From Naegleria lovaniensis (lineage: Eukaryota; Heterolobosea; Eutetramitea; Acrasida; Naegleriidae): DNA of 64,000 bases. Where the stretch lies: NCBI RefSeq assembly GCF_003324165.1, contig NW_025407835.1, forward strand, positions 372,001 through 436,000, in the 5' to 3' direction. Positions 23,701 through 32,094 of the stretch are shown piece by piece (the stretch's first letter is position 1; each line of letters opens with the position of its first letter). A program made the position numbers and the translations under genes. The notes beneath the pieces are model-generated. The model did no database searches and had not been told where the DNA came from. It worked only from the letters and a program-made list of their open reading frames with translations.

Positions 23701-23750
23701 GCCTGAGGCAAACAGAGAGAGTACTCCAAGGAAAGTACTTGAAGACGCAT
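17742..23750 (-). CDS. REV3: DNA polymerase zeta catalytic subunit REV3 with BAH domain
   Basis: Family-B polymerase for error-prone translesion synthesis; 2002 residues, no intron. The N-terminal domain begins MRLQVLSLEYS and includes ACLHIHQLYPYF, matching human REV3 KTCLHLHGIFPYL. A BAH domain occupies about 540-675 (see its own entry). A long charged, Ser-rich linker follows, then the exonuclease-like domain, where the DxE motif reads SIE and is presumably inactive as in REV3. Polymerase motif A is DFQSLYPSIII and motif C is YGDTDSLFVE. The C-terminus carries CysA (CVSCGAIIDC and CVKC) and CysB (CRHC and CISLEC), the latter being the Fe-S ligand site that binds accessory subunits. The frame extends upstream to 24014, but the extension lacks REV3 similarity and overlaps SDHA by 42 bp, so the Met at 23750 was chosen. 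Confidence 0.93.
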   Translation of the reverse strand: MRLQVLSLEYSLCLPQALFDDRKCSFFGGRNIDLVPIMHIYGTIQETKQKACLHIHQLYPYFMLSFPYELFLEEGETMKNSKSTDHLLNLNMKKVYDFIHVLGNTIEQTFHRSLYGTPLPNNMQQNFKQDQSVFKNQRQFIHDIVVVTGTPFYGYWFNPQLFLKVYVYNPSHVGKMAAMFGNSSVMGHKFSVYEAHIPFSLQFMMDYNVYGMGDLHVEKLFFRLPFHTAENCESTDKICSQNATNYGTILPENVKRLSKCEIEMDIFSRDILNRQEIINVQLSLEKEKDNQFGKDRKLLQSLNIIWEEERKRRRSINMEISQPPIPFSPFEREPTVKNELENIMYDNLVDIISKVQKNEEEDEIIFASQVPNGLRDDTPTIKQSQEALNNLLSKYPSAFLTYEEIKERGSSYEASHNQNGSSYNIQLTQSDEALESILNWMREKDFELKEDEYNNLGFEDQNDEDEEMEDITENEEQEIINSMKEVIDMDESIHVLEVDDDHLSDAEETYSSDSSDGDMYELIPQYDGYSDKTTRKKDKNTKFTIEDVSIGEFVYLRAPKNCKPYIACVVDKNSQSKTVTVRWFYRPQETKGGRREWNGENEVFLISHCDTNLIDTVIGKCNVLLVDKYFKDLPTNIVVDSFLNEEKLPEEFVEQPKDTYFCRFEYSVKNNSFRKLSNKSMDIFTHEGNKSNLLPSKKRKVSFQEESASTPKKNIENEHDQFFLDNFFPFQEKSILSTHEGSSNIPSQEISFSLFQQALDVRPERFLFAEVSHQPMSVGGEDQNPIEPPQEGNDLFGEAAIIAEESRNQPSSPILGTSSVQLQHEHQSELIPEDEVQVRDSLSPPLLIIPNAQYENTEQDGRDDNIGTPPLSGTSHGENDDQASLYTLNYKHSPPSLDMVLDDLHESAKEYRGMVKSLERRPFFSNHADYLESKRSSIIRFSSIFGKKRVKGEMPISKHLDELDVFAFQKHFTKFELKASTIHSKTILEFAPRPPTLKQVMNELHRDPKISSSDDSESFTNRIPSPEFDEPILDVASSLPPKNLCSLNTTPPNTPSRRRRRAPQSLVSELSVTSQRKKAAFNLDAHEKDDSSNKKELVSKQNINVMSIECHVMTRADFLPNPIYDPVQAIVICSQNCADVTNSTESILLLNRDLEDSDIIQHKLTCIPLNFDRFFEFNTEQDLLNGFIDFICKEDPDILLGYEMQTEGLGYLIERGFTVLGKNICYDLSRSIFYQSENKANNANKDKRQDKILKKAQEYARNKQSGVMIKGRVVINVWRLMNGEMKLDMYTLNNVAFNILGKRIPQYSYQTLSDLSNSCHHRKDSFEYRIILQYYYTKASITLELLNYLDFLNRTGELAKVFGIEFFSVLNRGSQYRVESMMLRLARLYNYVALSPTRKQVMEQAAIECLPLVMEPQSKLYTNPVIVLDFQSLYPSIIIAYNLCYSTCLGKMAFVDQKKSKLGTLDGYEPNSELRKLLKNRNDGKSIEQDILITPNQCLFVKPSVRQGILPRMCTEILNTRVMVKQAMKETSKEDTETQRILNARQLGLKLIANVTYGYTSANFSGRMPLSDLADAIVQLARQTLENAIETVNQHFKGKCRVAYGDTDSLFVECIDCSREEAFKLGKEIVRIVTNSNPKPITLQMERIFHPSFLVSKKRYVGLAFENPSQTKGTLFCKGIEAVRRDNCLMVRSLMEKSLEILFETLDFSLVKSYLSRQFYRIISEKCSLQDFIFWKKVKLGYYKSEKNLPPSARVAIREMQRDPRAEPRFNERVPYVVVFSPLHPSKAKLSDMVIHPKYYIADRMGTSSNTSYCHHQVVIHNTRQKYRLHYNYYITRQLLPSLDRLFSLCFVNCNVWYMNLPKRDVYLMADWRKQLFRKSKNFIERYFKPISVPCVSCGAIIDCKSLSHDEGTKTSEEPMCVKCKEYPLVLLLRLRSVEKNKNMLSEICRHCNHELDMTNGLLPNSKFPSIEEKCISLECPILFSKVHTLSNYASLLFVEKV
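21727..22132 (-). other. BAH domain inserted in REV3
   Basis: Segment of REV3, about residues 540-675. Read in order: SIGEFVYLRAP, PYIACVVDKNSQ, TVTVRWFYRPQETKGGR, NEVFLISHCDTN, TVIGKCNVLLVDKYF, DTYFCRFEYSVKNNSFRKL. This reproduces the whole bromo-adjacent-homology consensus, including the WFYRPxET core, the NEVFLS-H-D element and the IxGKCxV strand. BAH domains mediate binding to histones or other chromatin proteins. It lies in frame in an uninterrupted exon between the REV3 N-terminal domain and the polymerase. Confidence 0.85.
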
Positions 23751-23972
23751 CTTGTAACATTTTTTTGGGTTGATCTTCGACAAAGCATTGGAATTAAAAA
23801 CAAATAATCTTTTCCAAATTATCTTTAAATGTTTTGAAATTATCATAGAGCAATTTTGATGATGTTGTTGTTGGTATCTCATGGAAACTCTCCGATGATG
23901 ATGAATTTGAGTGCTTGAACAGCGTTCATCCAACACGAATGAAAATTGCATTAAAAAAATTAAACGCAAAAA
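23751..23972. promoter_or_regulatory. Divergent REV3 / SDHA intergenic region
   Basis: 222 bp between the chosen REV3 start (-) and the SDHA start (+). REV3 in-frame upstream codons run through it without a stop, so part may encode an extended REV3 N-terminus if an earlier Met is used (for example that at 23846). Otherwise it is the shared promoter and leader. Confidence 0.4.
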
Positions 23973-26000
23973 ATGATGAAAAACTGCCGAAAGCTCCAAC
24001 GTGTGGCTAACCAAGTCAAGAAGAGCGTTCTCTCATCATCATCTCCTTCGACTAAAAGTACTCCTTCTCTTCTCACTACAACAACAACAACAACTAACAA
24101 TCTCCAAAATAGATGTTTCTCATCAAATATTAAAAATTTGGTGGTTTTAGGAAATAGCGCTGTTAGAGAAGGAACTATGAACGAAAAGGGTCCACAACTC
24201 TCTCAAGTATATCCAGTGATTGACCATACGTATGATGCCGTCATTGTTGGTGCTGGTGGTGCTGGTCTTGTGTGTGCAGCCAACTTGGCTAAAGCCGGAT
24301 ACAAGGTGGCCTGTATTTCCAAGCTTTTCCCAACAAGATCCCACACAGTCGCTGCCCAAGGAGGTATCAATGCTGCTCTTGGTAATATGACCGAGGACCA
24401 CTGGACTTATCATGCCTACGATACAGTCAAGGGAAGTGATTGGCTTGGTGATCAAGATGCCATTCACTATATGTGTAAGGAAGCTCCACAAGCTGTTATT
24501 GAATTGGAACATATGGGTTTACCATTCTCTCGTACACCAGAAGGAAAGATTTATCAAAGAGCTTTCGGTGGTCAAAGTATTAAATTCGGTAAGGGAGGAC
24601 AAGCTAAACGTTGTTGTGCTGCTGCTGACAGAACCGGACACGCTTTGTTGCACACCAACTATGGTATGGCATTGAAATATGATGTCCAATTCTTCATTGA
24701 ATACTTTGCATTGGATTTGTTGATGGAGGGTGATGAATGTAGAGGAGTGATGACCTATAACCTTGAGGATTCAAGTTTGCATCGTTTCCGTGCTCACTAC
24801 ACTGTGCTAGCAACCGGAGGATATGGTAGAGCATATTCATCATGTACAAGCGCTCACACTTGCACTGGTGATGGTACAGCAATGGCTTCAAGAGCTGGCT
24901 TACCAAATCAAGATTTAGAATTTGTTCAATTCCACCCTACTGGTATTTATGGTGCAGGTTGTCTCATTACTGAAGGTGCTCGTGGTGAAGGTGGTTTCTT
25001 GAGAAATGCTGAAGGTGAACGTTTCATGGAAAGATATGCCCCAAGCGTAAAAGATTTGGCTTCAAGAGACGTTGTCAGTAGAGCCATGACAATGGAAATT
25101 TTAGAAGGAAGAGGTTGCGGACCAAAGAAAGATCATATTCACTTGCACTTGGATCACTTGCCAGCAGAATTGCTCCATGAAAGATTGCCAGGTATTACTG
25201 AGACTGCTAAAATCTTTGCAGGTGTTGACTTAACCAAGGAACCAATTCCTGTTGTTCCAACAGTTCACTACAATATGGGTGGTGTTCCTACTCTGTATAC
25301 AGGTCAAGTAGTTTACAAGAAGAGTGAAGATCAACCCGATTACCCAGTTAAGGGATTGTTAGCAGCTGGTGAAGTTGCATGTGCTTCTGTACACGGTGCT
25401 AATCGTTTGGGAGCTAACTCACTTTTGGATCTTGTCGTTTTCGGACGTGCTTGTGCTTTATATGTCATGGAAAATTTACCAAAGGATACCAAGCATAAGC
25501 CTCTTCCTTCAGATGCTGGACTCAAATCAATCATGAATTTGGATAGAATTTTCAATAACCCTAATGGTAGCATTAAGTGTCACGAATTAAGAAAGGAAAT
25601 GCAAAGCGTCATGCAAAATTATGCTGCTGTTTATCGTAAGCAAGATACTTTAGACATGGGTGTCAAGTTGATTAAGGAAGCATACTCAAAACTTCCATAT
25701 GTTAAATTGGGAGACAAATCACCAGTTTACAACGTTAACCTTTATGAAATTCTTGAATTGCAAAATCTCTTGGCTAACGCAGTGCAAACAATGATTGCTG
25801 CTGAAAACAGAAAAGAATCTAGAGGTGCTCACGCTCGTGATGATTATCCAGAAAGAGATGACGTAAATTGGATGAAACACACGCTTACAACTATGGACAC
25901 TGAAACTGGTGAAGTGAAGATTGACTATAGACCAGTCCATAACTATACTTTGGATGAAAAGGAATGGCAATACATTCCTCCATTTAAGAGAGTGTATTAA
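23973..26000 (+). CDS. SDHA: Succinate dehydrogenase flavoprotein subunit, mitochondrial
   Basis: 675 residues in one exon. Oxidises succinate to fumarate in respiratory complex II and the citric-acid cycle, passing electrons to covalently bound FAD. The N-terminal 50 residues are Lys/Arg/Ser/Thr-rich and lack acidic residues ([18 protein letters not shown]), a mitochondrial presequence. The FAD dinucleotide site is [20 protein letters not shown] near 88, and the flavin-attachment His is in [16 protein letters not shown]. Substrate-site elements are [23 protein letters not shown] and [13 protein letters not shown]. The C-terminus ends at the usual [17 protein letters not shown]. Length is close to human SDHA (664). 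Met codons at 23973 and 23976 are both possible starts. Confidence 0.97.
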   Translation: MMKNCRKLQRVANQVKKSVLSSSSPSTKSTPSLLTTTTTTTNNLQNRCFSSNIKNLVVLGNSAVREGTMNEKGPQLSQVYPVIDHTYDAVIVGAGGAGLVCAANLAKAGYKVACISKLFPTRSHTVAAQGGINAALGNMTEDHWTYHAYDTVKGSDWLGDQDAIHYMCKEAPQAVIELEHMGLPFSRTPEGKIYQRAFGGQSIKFGKGGQAKRCCAAADRTGHALLHTNYGMALKYDVQFFIEYFALDLLMEGDECRGVMTYNLEDSSLHRFRAHYTVLATGGYGRAYSSCTSAHTCTGDGTAMASRAGLPNQDLEFVQFHPTGIYGAGCLITEGARGEGGFLRNAEGERFMERYAPSVKDLASRDVVSRAMTMEILEGRGCGPKKDHIHLHLDHLPAELLHERLPGITETAKIFAGVDLTKEPIPVVPTVHYNMGGVPTLYTGQVVYKKSEDQPDYPVKGLLAAGEVACASVHGANRLGANSLLDLVVFGRACALYVMENLPKDTKHKPLPSDAGLKSIMNLDRIFNNPNGSIKCHELRKEMQSVMQNYAAVYRKQDTLDMGVKLIKEAYSKLPYVKLGDKSPVYNVNLYEILELQNLLANAVQTMIAAENRKESRGAHARDDYPERDDVNWMKHTLTTMDTETGEVKIDYRPVHNYTLDEKEWQYIPPFKRVY

Positions 26001-26226
26001 TTAAGAAAAGCGCTTGAAAATTATTCTGTATAGTTGCCATTATCAATAATAATATCAATTTAATTACTGGGTCATCATGACGAGGGACCATGTAACTTGC
26101 CAATAAAACAATCATAAATATTTATTCTTTATTATTGACTTGTGCTTTGTGGCAACACAATTTCGGTAAACACTTGTGGCTTGTGCAACTAGCTTCGCGA
26201 TGATATTCCAGCAAACAAAAGAAAAA
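26001..26226. other. Intergenic between SDHA and the MRNIP-like gene
   Basis: 226 bp holding the SDHA 3' end and the upstream region of the next gene on the same strand. AT-rich (TATCAATAATAATATC). In-frame Met codons for the next gene also occur at 26176 and 26200. Nothing else is recognisable. Confidence 0.4.
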
Positions 26227-26952
26227 ATGTCTCGGGAGTATGCGGTTTTTCAATGTTATCAATGTTCTGCCTTCAGCGTCAATCAAATAACAAAGAATAG
26301 AAAATGGAAATGCAAGCTTTGTGGGTCCCAACAAAGTATTCGCAAAATGTATGCTACATCTCACCAACCTAAAGATCTTCGACCTATCGTTCAACAATAT
26401 AATGAGAAAAGAGGAGAAATTGAACAAGAGTTGATACAAAACGAGATGGAGTCGTTAGATCATCATCGCCATGTTGAAGCAACAACAGAGAGGGCGGAAG
26501 TGATTTACAAACAATCCACCCAGAGTAAATGGGCCAAATATAATCCCGAAGCATCTTCATCAACAGCACTCCATCAGCAATTTTCGGACGATGAAGAGCA
26601 AGACTCTTCTGACGTGCAAGTGATCACATCGCTACCACAGAAGGAGAAGAAGAAACGGAACAACACTAGCAAGACTAACAGCTCATCAGCTAGTTCTAGA
26701 AGGAAACGAAAAACCAAGAACAATGATGAGGACTCGGAAAATGATGACAGAAATGATTTGGATGATGATTATTCATTCATCCCTGATGAAGATAAGGCTT
26801 ATTTTGAACCCTCGCAAAAGAAGACCAAACAATCATCTCGCGCTTCAAAATTGAGTAATGAAGATGATGATGATGAAACCGTCCCATCCAAGCCACCCCC
26901 AAAACCAGCGATCAAAACAACATCATCCTCAAAGTGGTCCAAATACCTTTGA
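26227..26952 (+). CDS. MRN complex-interacting protein-like (MRNIP family)
   Basis: 242 residues. The N-terminus reads MSREYAVFQCYQCSAF, then WKCKLCGSQQSI, a four-Cys zinc-ribbon-like pair matching human MRNIP (VLRCCSCRLFQ, WTCKACGEKQS) in spacing and flanking residues. Human MRNIP binds MRE11-RAD50-NBS1 and promotes the response to double-strand breaks. The middle is Ser/Lys/Asp-rich and probably disordered, with nuclear-localisation-like KEKKKRNN and RRKRKTKNN. A SKWAKYN motif near 100 recurs as SKWSKYL at the very C-terminus, a repeated short motif seen in this family. The start at 26227 was chosen because it aligns with the family N-terminus and has an A-rich leader (AAAAAATG); upstream Met codons at 26176 and 26200 would add 17 or 9 residues. 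The next gene begins 49 bp downstream. Confidence 0.75.
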   Translation: MSREYAVFQCYQCSAFSVNQITKNRKWKCKLCGSQQSIRKMYATSHQPKDLRPIVQQYNEKRGEIEQELIQNEMESLDHHRHVEATTERAEVIYKQSTQSKWAKYNPEASSSTALHQQFSDDEEQDSSDVQVITSLPQKEKKKRNNTSKTNSSSASSRRKRKTKNNDEDSENDDRNDLDDDYSFIPDEDKAYFEPSQKKTKQSSRASKLSNEDDDDETVPSKPPPKPAIKTTSSSKWSKYL

Positions 26953-27001
26953 TTGGCTTCAAATTCAAAACGAATGAAGACAAAAACAACGCAAACAAAA
27001 A

Positions 27002-28666
27002 ATGAGCAATTTGTTAGTACCACCAATTTTACTTCATGATGACAATGATCATTCGGAATTACCAGACGATCATCAATACGAGGAAGCAGATAAAAATGGT
27101 ACGATGGAAGAGTCATCAGATCGGAGGCAAGCCTCTTCGTTATCGTCATATCATCATCAATTAGCTTCCTTGATACCTCCATTCGCCCGAGATATTCGAT
27201 TAATTTTGAATAAATTCGTGGAACTGAACACGGCATCTCTCCGAGAGTTTAAAACATTGTGGATGTCTCTCAAATTTTCGTACATTCACGGAGGAAAACC
27301 TGATGAGGTGAATTATGACACCTATATCCAAGAAGTGTACACAACTTGCATTGGATATTTAATGTTCTCGCAAGAAAAGTCTTCTAATCAAACTAATAAT
27401 GCGGACCACAACAATGAAGGAGCATCATCTATCGATTTATCAGTTAACTTTAGATGTAGAGTTGGAGTTATTTATTTATTGTATTATCTTTATTGCACGC
27501 AACCGAAACGAAAAATTGGAGCCTTTCAACAAAAACGAGTTCAAATCAAAATATCCATTGAAGCATTTCAAGAAATGTTAAAATTGTTGGAAGAGTTTAT
27601 AAAGCGAGATTTAACAGAGCCATTTATTGTGTGGCATAGATTGAAAAGTCTCTCTGCTTTTGAATATTGTGCCATGGTGTATGTGGATCCATTGATGAGC
27701 TCTCTACGGAATCCTTTTGACAATGTAGAGGAAGAAATGTTGTCAGATGAAAGAGCAAAAATTGCAAAAACAAATCATGCGCCAAATATTGACTATCAGG
27801 CTGTAAAAACAATTGATGATTCTTATCAATCAGTTAAAAGCGACATCATAAGTGCCACTGAAAGAGCTCGTGACAATATTACCCATCAATACAATCCAGT
27901 TGTTGGCACTATATCCGTCAAGCATGCTTTGAGTTTAACCAAGCCTAATTTTGTGGACGAATTGAACAATGCAACAGCTGAAATTAAGTTAACTCCAGAA
28001 CAGAAAATAACTCAATTTTTGGACAAGTATGAAAATGATCCTGCTGGCACCTCTTTAATCAAGAAAAAACGAAGAAAGAAACGAGTGGTAAAGAAGAAGG
28101 AGGAAGAGCAAATTAGACCAAGACCTAGCATGAAGAAGACCCCTTCGAAAGCCTCTCTGGAGGTCAGCCGATCTGTCAACGACTTTATAACATCAAATAT
28201 CAACGACGACATTGAAGAGGGAGGAAAAAAGAAGAAAAAGTCTAAAGATTCAACAGAAGAAGGTAAAAAGAAGAGAAAGAAAACTAAAGAAGAGAGCAAT
28301 CATGATGAAACAAGTGAGGAGCCCAAAAAAAAGAAAAAGAAAGAGAGGAACAAGGAGGAAGCAACCAATCAAGATGAGGAGGAAGAAAAAAAGCAAAAGA
28401 AAACTAAAAAGACCAAAAAGAAGTCAAAGAAAACAGAGGAAGAGCAAGACAACAATGATGATCACAAGGAAGAGAAACCAAAGAAAAAGAAAGACAAAAA
28501 GAAAGAAGCGCCAGAGAAAAAAAAGAAAAAGAGCAAAAGCAAAGATGAAGAAAACAATGGAGACAGTTCAAGCAAAAAAGAGGAGTCAGCGGAACCCGAA
28601 AAGCCAGCCCCACGAAGGTCAACCAGAGTAATTAAGAAAAAGAAATATGACAGTGATACGGAGTAG
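27002..28666 (+). CDS. SNAPc subunit 1-like (SNAP43) with Lys-rich tail
   Basis: 554 residues in one exon. Residues about 60-240 follow SNAPC1/SNAP43, the subunit of the snRNA-activating complex that recognises the proximal sequence element of snRNA promoters for RNA polymerases II and III: ELNTASLREFKTLWMSLKFS and IHGGKP (human DFTELWRNMKF, IFCGR), FRCRVGVIYLLYYLYCTQP (human FQIRVGALYLLYGLYNTQ), and EAFQEMLKLLEEF. Residues about 345-540 are extreme low complexity Lys/Glu/Asp, which likely favours nuclear retention or nucleic-acid contact. The tail is much longer than the family needs. The stop codon occupies 28664-28666 and directly abuts the reverse-strand stop of the RFWD3-like gene. Confidence 0.78.
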   Translation: MSNLLVPPILLHDDNDHSELPDDHQYEEADKNGTMEESSDRRQASSLSSYHHQLASLIPPFARDIRLILNKFVELNTASLREFKTLWMSLKFSYIHGGKPDEVNYDTYIQEVYTTCIGYLMFSQEKSSNQTNNADHNNEGASSIDLSVNFRCRVGVIYLLYYLYCTQPKRKIGAFQQKRVQIKISIEAFQEMLKLLEEFIKRDLTEPFIVWHRLKSLSAFEYCAMVYVDPLMSSLRNPFDNVEEEMLSDERAKIAKTNHAPNIDYQAVKTIDDSYQSVKSDIISATERARDNITHQYNPVVGTISVKHALSLTKPNFVDELNNATAEIKLTPEQKITQFLDKYENDPAGTSLIKKKRRKKRVVKKKEEEQIRPRPSMKKTPSKASLEVSRSVNDFITSNINDDIEEGGKKKKKSKDSTEEGKKKRKKTKEESNHDETSEEPKKKKKKERNKEEATNQDEEEEKKQKKTKKTKKKSKKTEEEQDNNDDHKEEKPKKKKDKKKEAPEKKKKKSKSKDEENNGDSSSKKEESAEPEKPAPRRSTRVIKKKKYDSDTE

Positions 28667-30818
28667 CTATTCTTTATAAACATACAACGAGCAATGATCA
28701 GGAGACATCTTTCCAAAGAATGTACCCATGGAGTTATTCAAATAATCTAAACTCGTGATTGGAAGAAGGTTTTCTGAAGGTAGATGTTGAAAAACACGCC
28801 CAGAGTTGACATCGAATAAGGATACATTTTTGAGAGCAGTGTATGCCATCAGAGTGGTTCCATTGAAGAAAGCAAATGGAGAGGAGTGATTATTTGACTC
28901 TAAATCTATAGCACCCGAATTTGTTAAATTGAACAATGCCGTTGGAGACTTAAATTTTCCAATAGGAGTTGGATGGTGTTCCACTAAGACCGGATGATTA
29001 ATGAATTAAGATTTCTTCATACACAAACCTACCTCTTTCAAAAATTGTAAATTGGTGAGATGGTGGCAGCATGACTGTTGGTTCTGATATTACAATGTTG
29101 CTTGGGTTAAACCTTCCATTCTCTTCGTTCATTATCTTTTGTTTTGGTTAAATGGCCAAGACATATTCTAACAAGAAACTTACACAATGGTCAATGTTTC
29201 GTTTTGACTCTCCAAAGGTCGAGTAAGAAATTATGGCTTTGTGTGAAAACGAGTCGTAGCAAATATTGAAAGGATGAGGAACGTTTGTTCTGTTGTTTGC
29301 CTTTAAGGTAGTGAGCTGATCTTGAAACCAAGCCAATTTTGTTCCTTCACTCTCAGAATTGGAATGATAATTGTTCTGTACATTTAACTTGGCATGAAAC
29401 ACTCCAGAGCCAAGAGTTGCAAAAATTAATGAATCATTACTTGGGACGTACTGCATAGAAAGAATGGAGTTAGCGTGACTAGTTCGTGGAGTGTTGGGAA
29501 CATCAAATCTAAAAACTACCCTTCCTGGCATTCTTAAATCCATACCACAAATAGCCCCATTTTCAAGCCCTGCCAAAAGTAGGCTATCATGAGTGTCATC
29601 CGGAATTGCAAGACAGTTTGGCACGTCCTCCATTTCCATATCAAAGATAATTCCGTTTCTAGATTTTACATCAACTACTTTTACAAATTTGTTATCAGTA
29701 GCACAATATATCAGATTGTTTTTTCTTGAAAAATACATATCATTGATATCAAACGCTTCCACCACTTGTTGATTTTTGTCTAGTGATATCTCAGTGGTTG
29801 TGTATTTGACGGTAGAATAAACTACAAGGGAATGTTTTTTTCTAGAATCAAAGCAAAGATAAGAAGGGTCATCCAAAAATCTAAATATTTTGTGTTGTGA
29901 GTGAATATTAAGCTCCAATACTGAGGTAAAAATGTTATTTTGTCTCAAAGATGGATCTGCAGGCGTCGTGACAATTACATCTTGTTCGTTGTCAAATACA
30001 TCTCGTTTTCTTTTTTTTGCAAACTCATTGTTGGTGTCAAATAGTTTGATCTCAAATGGACATTCCTCAATATCTGTTTGCAGTTCTCTCAAGAATGGAA
30101 TGACAGAAGAAGGAGTACTCTCAGATGTAATTTCAATAATATCGTGATCATCATGTACTAGTTCATTATTTTCATGTTGTGAATCCAAGAGCTGATGATT
30201 TTCAATGGAGTTTAAATAATTTGTAATTTTCTTTCGTAATTCCAACAACCGTTTTTCAAACACTCTTCGTTTCTTTCTTTCCACTCTCAATTTTGATCGA
30301 ATGTCTTGCTTTTCCTTCTCACTCATCTTCTTGACTTTATGAATGGCAAGCCTATTGGCACTTGACTCGCCCAAGAATATGGGTCGTAATTCATTCGGAC
30401 GAGCAGGCTTCTTGCACATTGGGCAGTTGGGTTTTGTGGCTAACCATTGGCTGATGCAACTCTGGCCAAAGAGATGACCACATGCAAGTGCTACTACTTT
30501 GTGTTCTCCTTCTTCTTTCCATTCATCTTGGCAAATCAAGCAAATATTGTCCTTTTCAGATTCATCATCATCAGCATCTTCTTGTTCAATCACATCATCA
30601 TCTTCATTCGTGTTTTGTTGTCCATTCATTCCGATAGAATTTGGAATTTGTTCACGAATGATTTTATTCGTTGATGATGATGAAGAGGAATGGCTACTAT
30701 TATTAAAGATAGCTTTCCCAATGGGATTGGATGAATTCATTGTTGTTCCGAGAGTTTGTACTTCATCTTCTTCTTCGTCTAAATGAATTACATGTGTGCT
30801 AGATTGTGCTGGAACCAT
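28667..30818 (-). CDS. RFWD3-like RING and WD40 ubiquitin ligase
   Basis: Exons 30818-29184, 29135-29033, 28983-28667; 684 residues; introns of 48 and 49 nt. Human RFWD3 is an E3 ligase acting on RPA and RAD51 in interstrand-crosslink repair (Fanconi W). After an acidic Ser-rich N-terminus, the RING-H2-type finger at about 92-140 reads CLICQDEWKEEGEHKVVALA, CGHLFGQSCISQWL, CPMCKKPARPNEL, matching RFWD3 CTICFEQW and ALRCGHLFGYRCISTWL. A basic coiled coil follows (KKMSEKEKQDIRSKLRVERK). The C-terminal part has beta-propeller-like repeats with weak WD signatures (FVKVVDVKSRNG; SILSMQYVPSND). It begins only 4 nt after the TSEN34 stop on the same strand and ends against the SNAPC1 stop. Confidence 0.8.
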
Positions 30819-30822
30819 TTTT

Positions 30823-31711
30823 TTAGTTTACAACAGATTTACTTTCTTCGCTTTCCTTGTCGCAAAGTTCTTTGATTTTCCAAGGTTTAATGGGTTGAGG
30901 ATTGAACCAATTCAAGCTCACATATTGTACACTCTGTGTTGAGGAATTCCATGAAGCAAAAAGGACAGTTTTATGGACGGTATTTCCTAATCTTCCGATA
31001 CTGATGATGAGATGAGGCTCAATTGGCTTATCTATTTCTTGTACATAGATCATGAATTCTGCATGATGCAATACTGGATCTCCTCGATATGCAAGAAAGT
31101 CACAACCAAATTTGTCTCCACTACTTAAAAAGAATCCACTGTTGTGTAAATCTTTGAAAACTTTGTACTTTTCTTGTTGGAATGGTGTTTGTGGAAATGT
31201 CCACAATCGAGTAATATCTTTTGGTTCTTCATATATCCGCAAACTAGTTTGATTGGATGGTTCATATCCTATTTGGAATTTGAAGAATACTTGAGATATT
31301 CCAGAATTATGACCCGATGGAGCTGTAGTCGAATTCGATTTTGCTGCAGGATTTAACATTAAGTCTTGTAATCGGGTGATATTTGATGAATGCAAATCTT
31401 CAAAAACTCGAATAAATCCATATTCAATTCCTAATGTAACGCTCTCGGGTGTTATCAAGCAAGGTAAAGAGCTAAAATCGTTTTGTTGTGTATAATTCGG
31501 AAGTGATCCAAAGGGTATGGCCAATATCCGATACTGATTTCTCAAAATTTCAACGCCTGTGTTCCATACGGAAATATTTAAAATTCTTCACTTTTACTCG
31601 TGCTTCTCACTTACTCTTAGAATCATAAATTAAACACTTGTGATTGGAAACAGAATCTCCAACGACCGCCGTCGGCACGAGGTAAACTTTGATCACTTCC
31701 ATTTGTTGCAT
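30823..31711 (-). CDS. TSEN34: tRNA-splicing endonuclease subunit TSEN34/Sen34
   Basis: Two exons, 31711-31615 and 31556-30823; 276 residues. Catalytic subunit of the tRNA intron endonuclease, cleaving the 3' splice site of pre-tRNA in the human and yeast enzymes. The C-terminal nuclease fold carries VFKDLHNSGFFLSSGDKFG and CDFLAYRGDPVLHHAEF, then GRLGNTVHKTVLFAS. By alignment to human TSEN34 the catalytic triad is Tyr of AYRGDP, His of LHHAEF and Lys of VHKT, all present. The first exon was found upstream of a phase-1 intron: MQQMEVIKVYLVP ending YDSK, joined to SVEILRNQYRILA. Met codons at 31711 and 31702 are both possible starts. The stop (30823-30825) lies 4 nt before the RFWD3-like start. 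Confidence 0.88.
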
Positions 31712-32094
31712 TTTTTATAATTCCGAATTTTTACTTGAATTTTCAAGCAATATTGAAAATTACAAATAGGATCGTTTTACAACATTGTTTTGAATTGTAC
31801 TAATTATGCTCATTGAATGCTTGCACGGAAGAGTGCTGCTGTGTTCTGGGGTCAACAGGCACTAATTTTGGAATCATGTCAAAAAAAAATACTCCTCACA
31901 ATTCAATATTGTTCGGCGACCACACATTACGAAAACACGTGCTACGGAAAGTCATCATTTTGTATGGTCGAGTTTTATTGTTAAAAGAACATTTGAGTTG
32001 TTGAACAGTATTTTGCTTGTCTATATTTAAATTATTAGTATATTCCGAGAGGATTTTTAAATTGAACACACGGACTACTGCTTGGAAAAGAGAG
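31712..32094. promoter_or_regulatory. Divergent TSEN34 / CDK8-like intergenic region
   Basis: 383 bp between the TSEN34 start (-) and the preferred CDK8-like start (+). An in-frame Met at 32017 would add 26 residues to the kinase. I see no tRNA, no repeat and no convincing coding exon; AT-rich with short A and T runs. Confidence 0.4.

Noticed and set aside
23751-24014. N-terminal extension of REV3 from the Met at 24014
   Set aside because: It overlaps the SDHA start by 42 bp, is Gln/His-rich without REV3 similarity, and the family N-terminus aligns from the Met at 23750.
28212-28631. Alternative Lys/Arg-rich frame inside the SNAPC1-like tail
   Set aside because: It is a by-product of low-complexity AAG/GAA sequence; the real frame continues uninterrupted from the SNAPC1 domain.
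31813-32004. Short plus-strand open frame upstream of the CDK8-like gene
   Set aside because: 63 codons, no recognisable features and in the promoter region; not supported as a gene.
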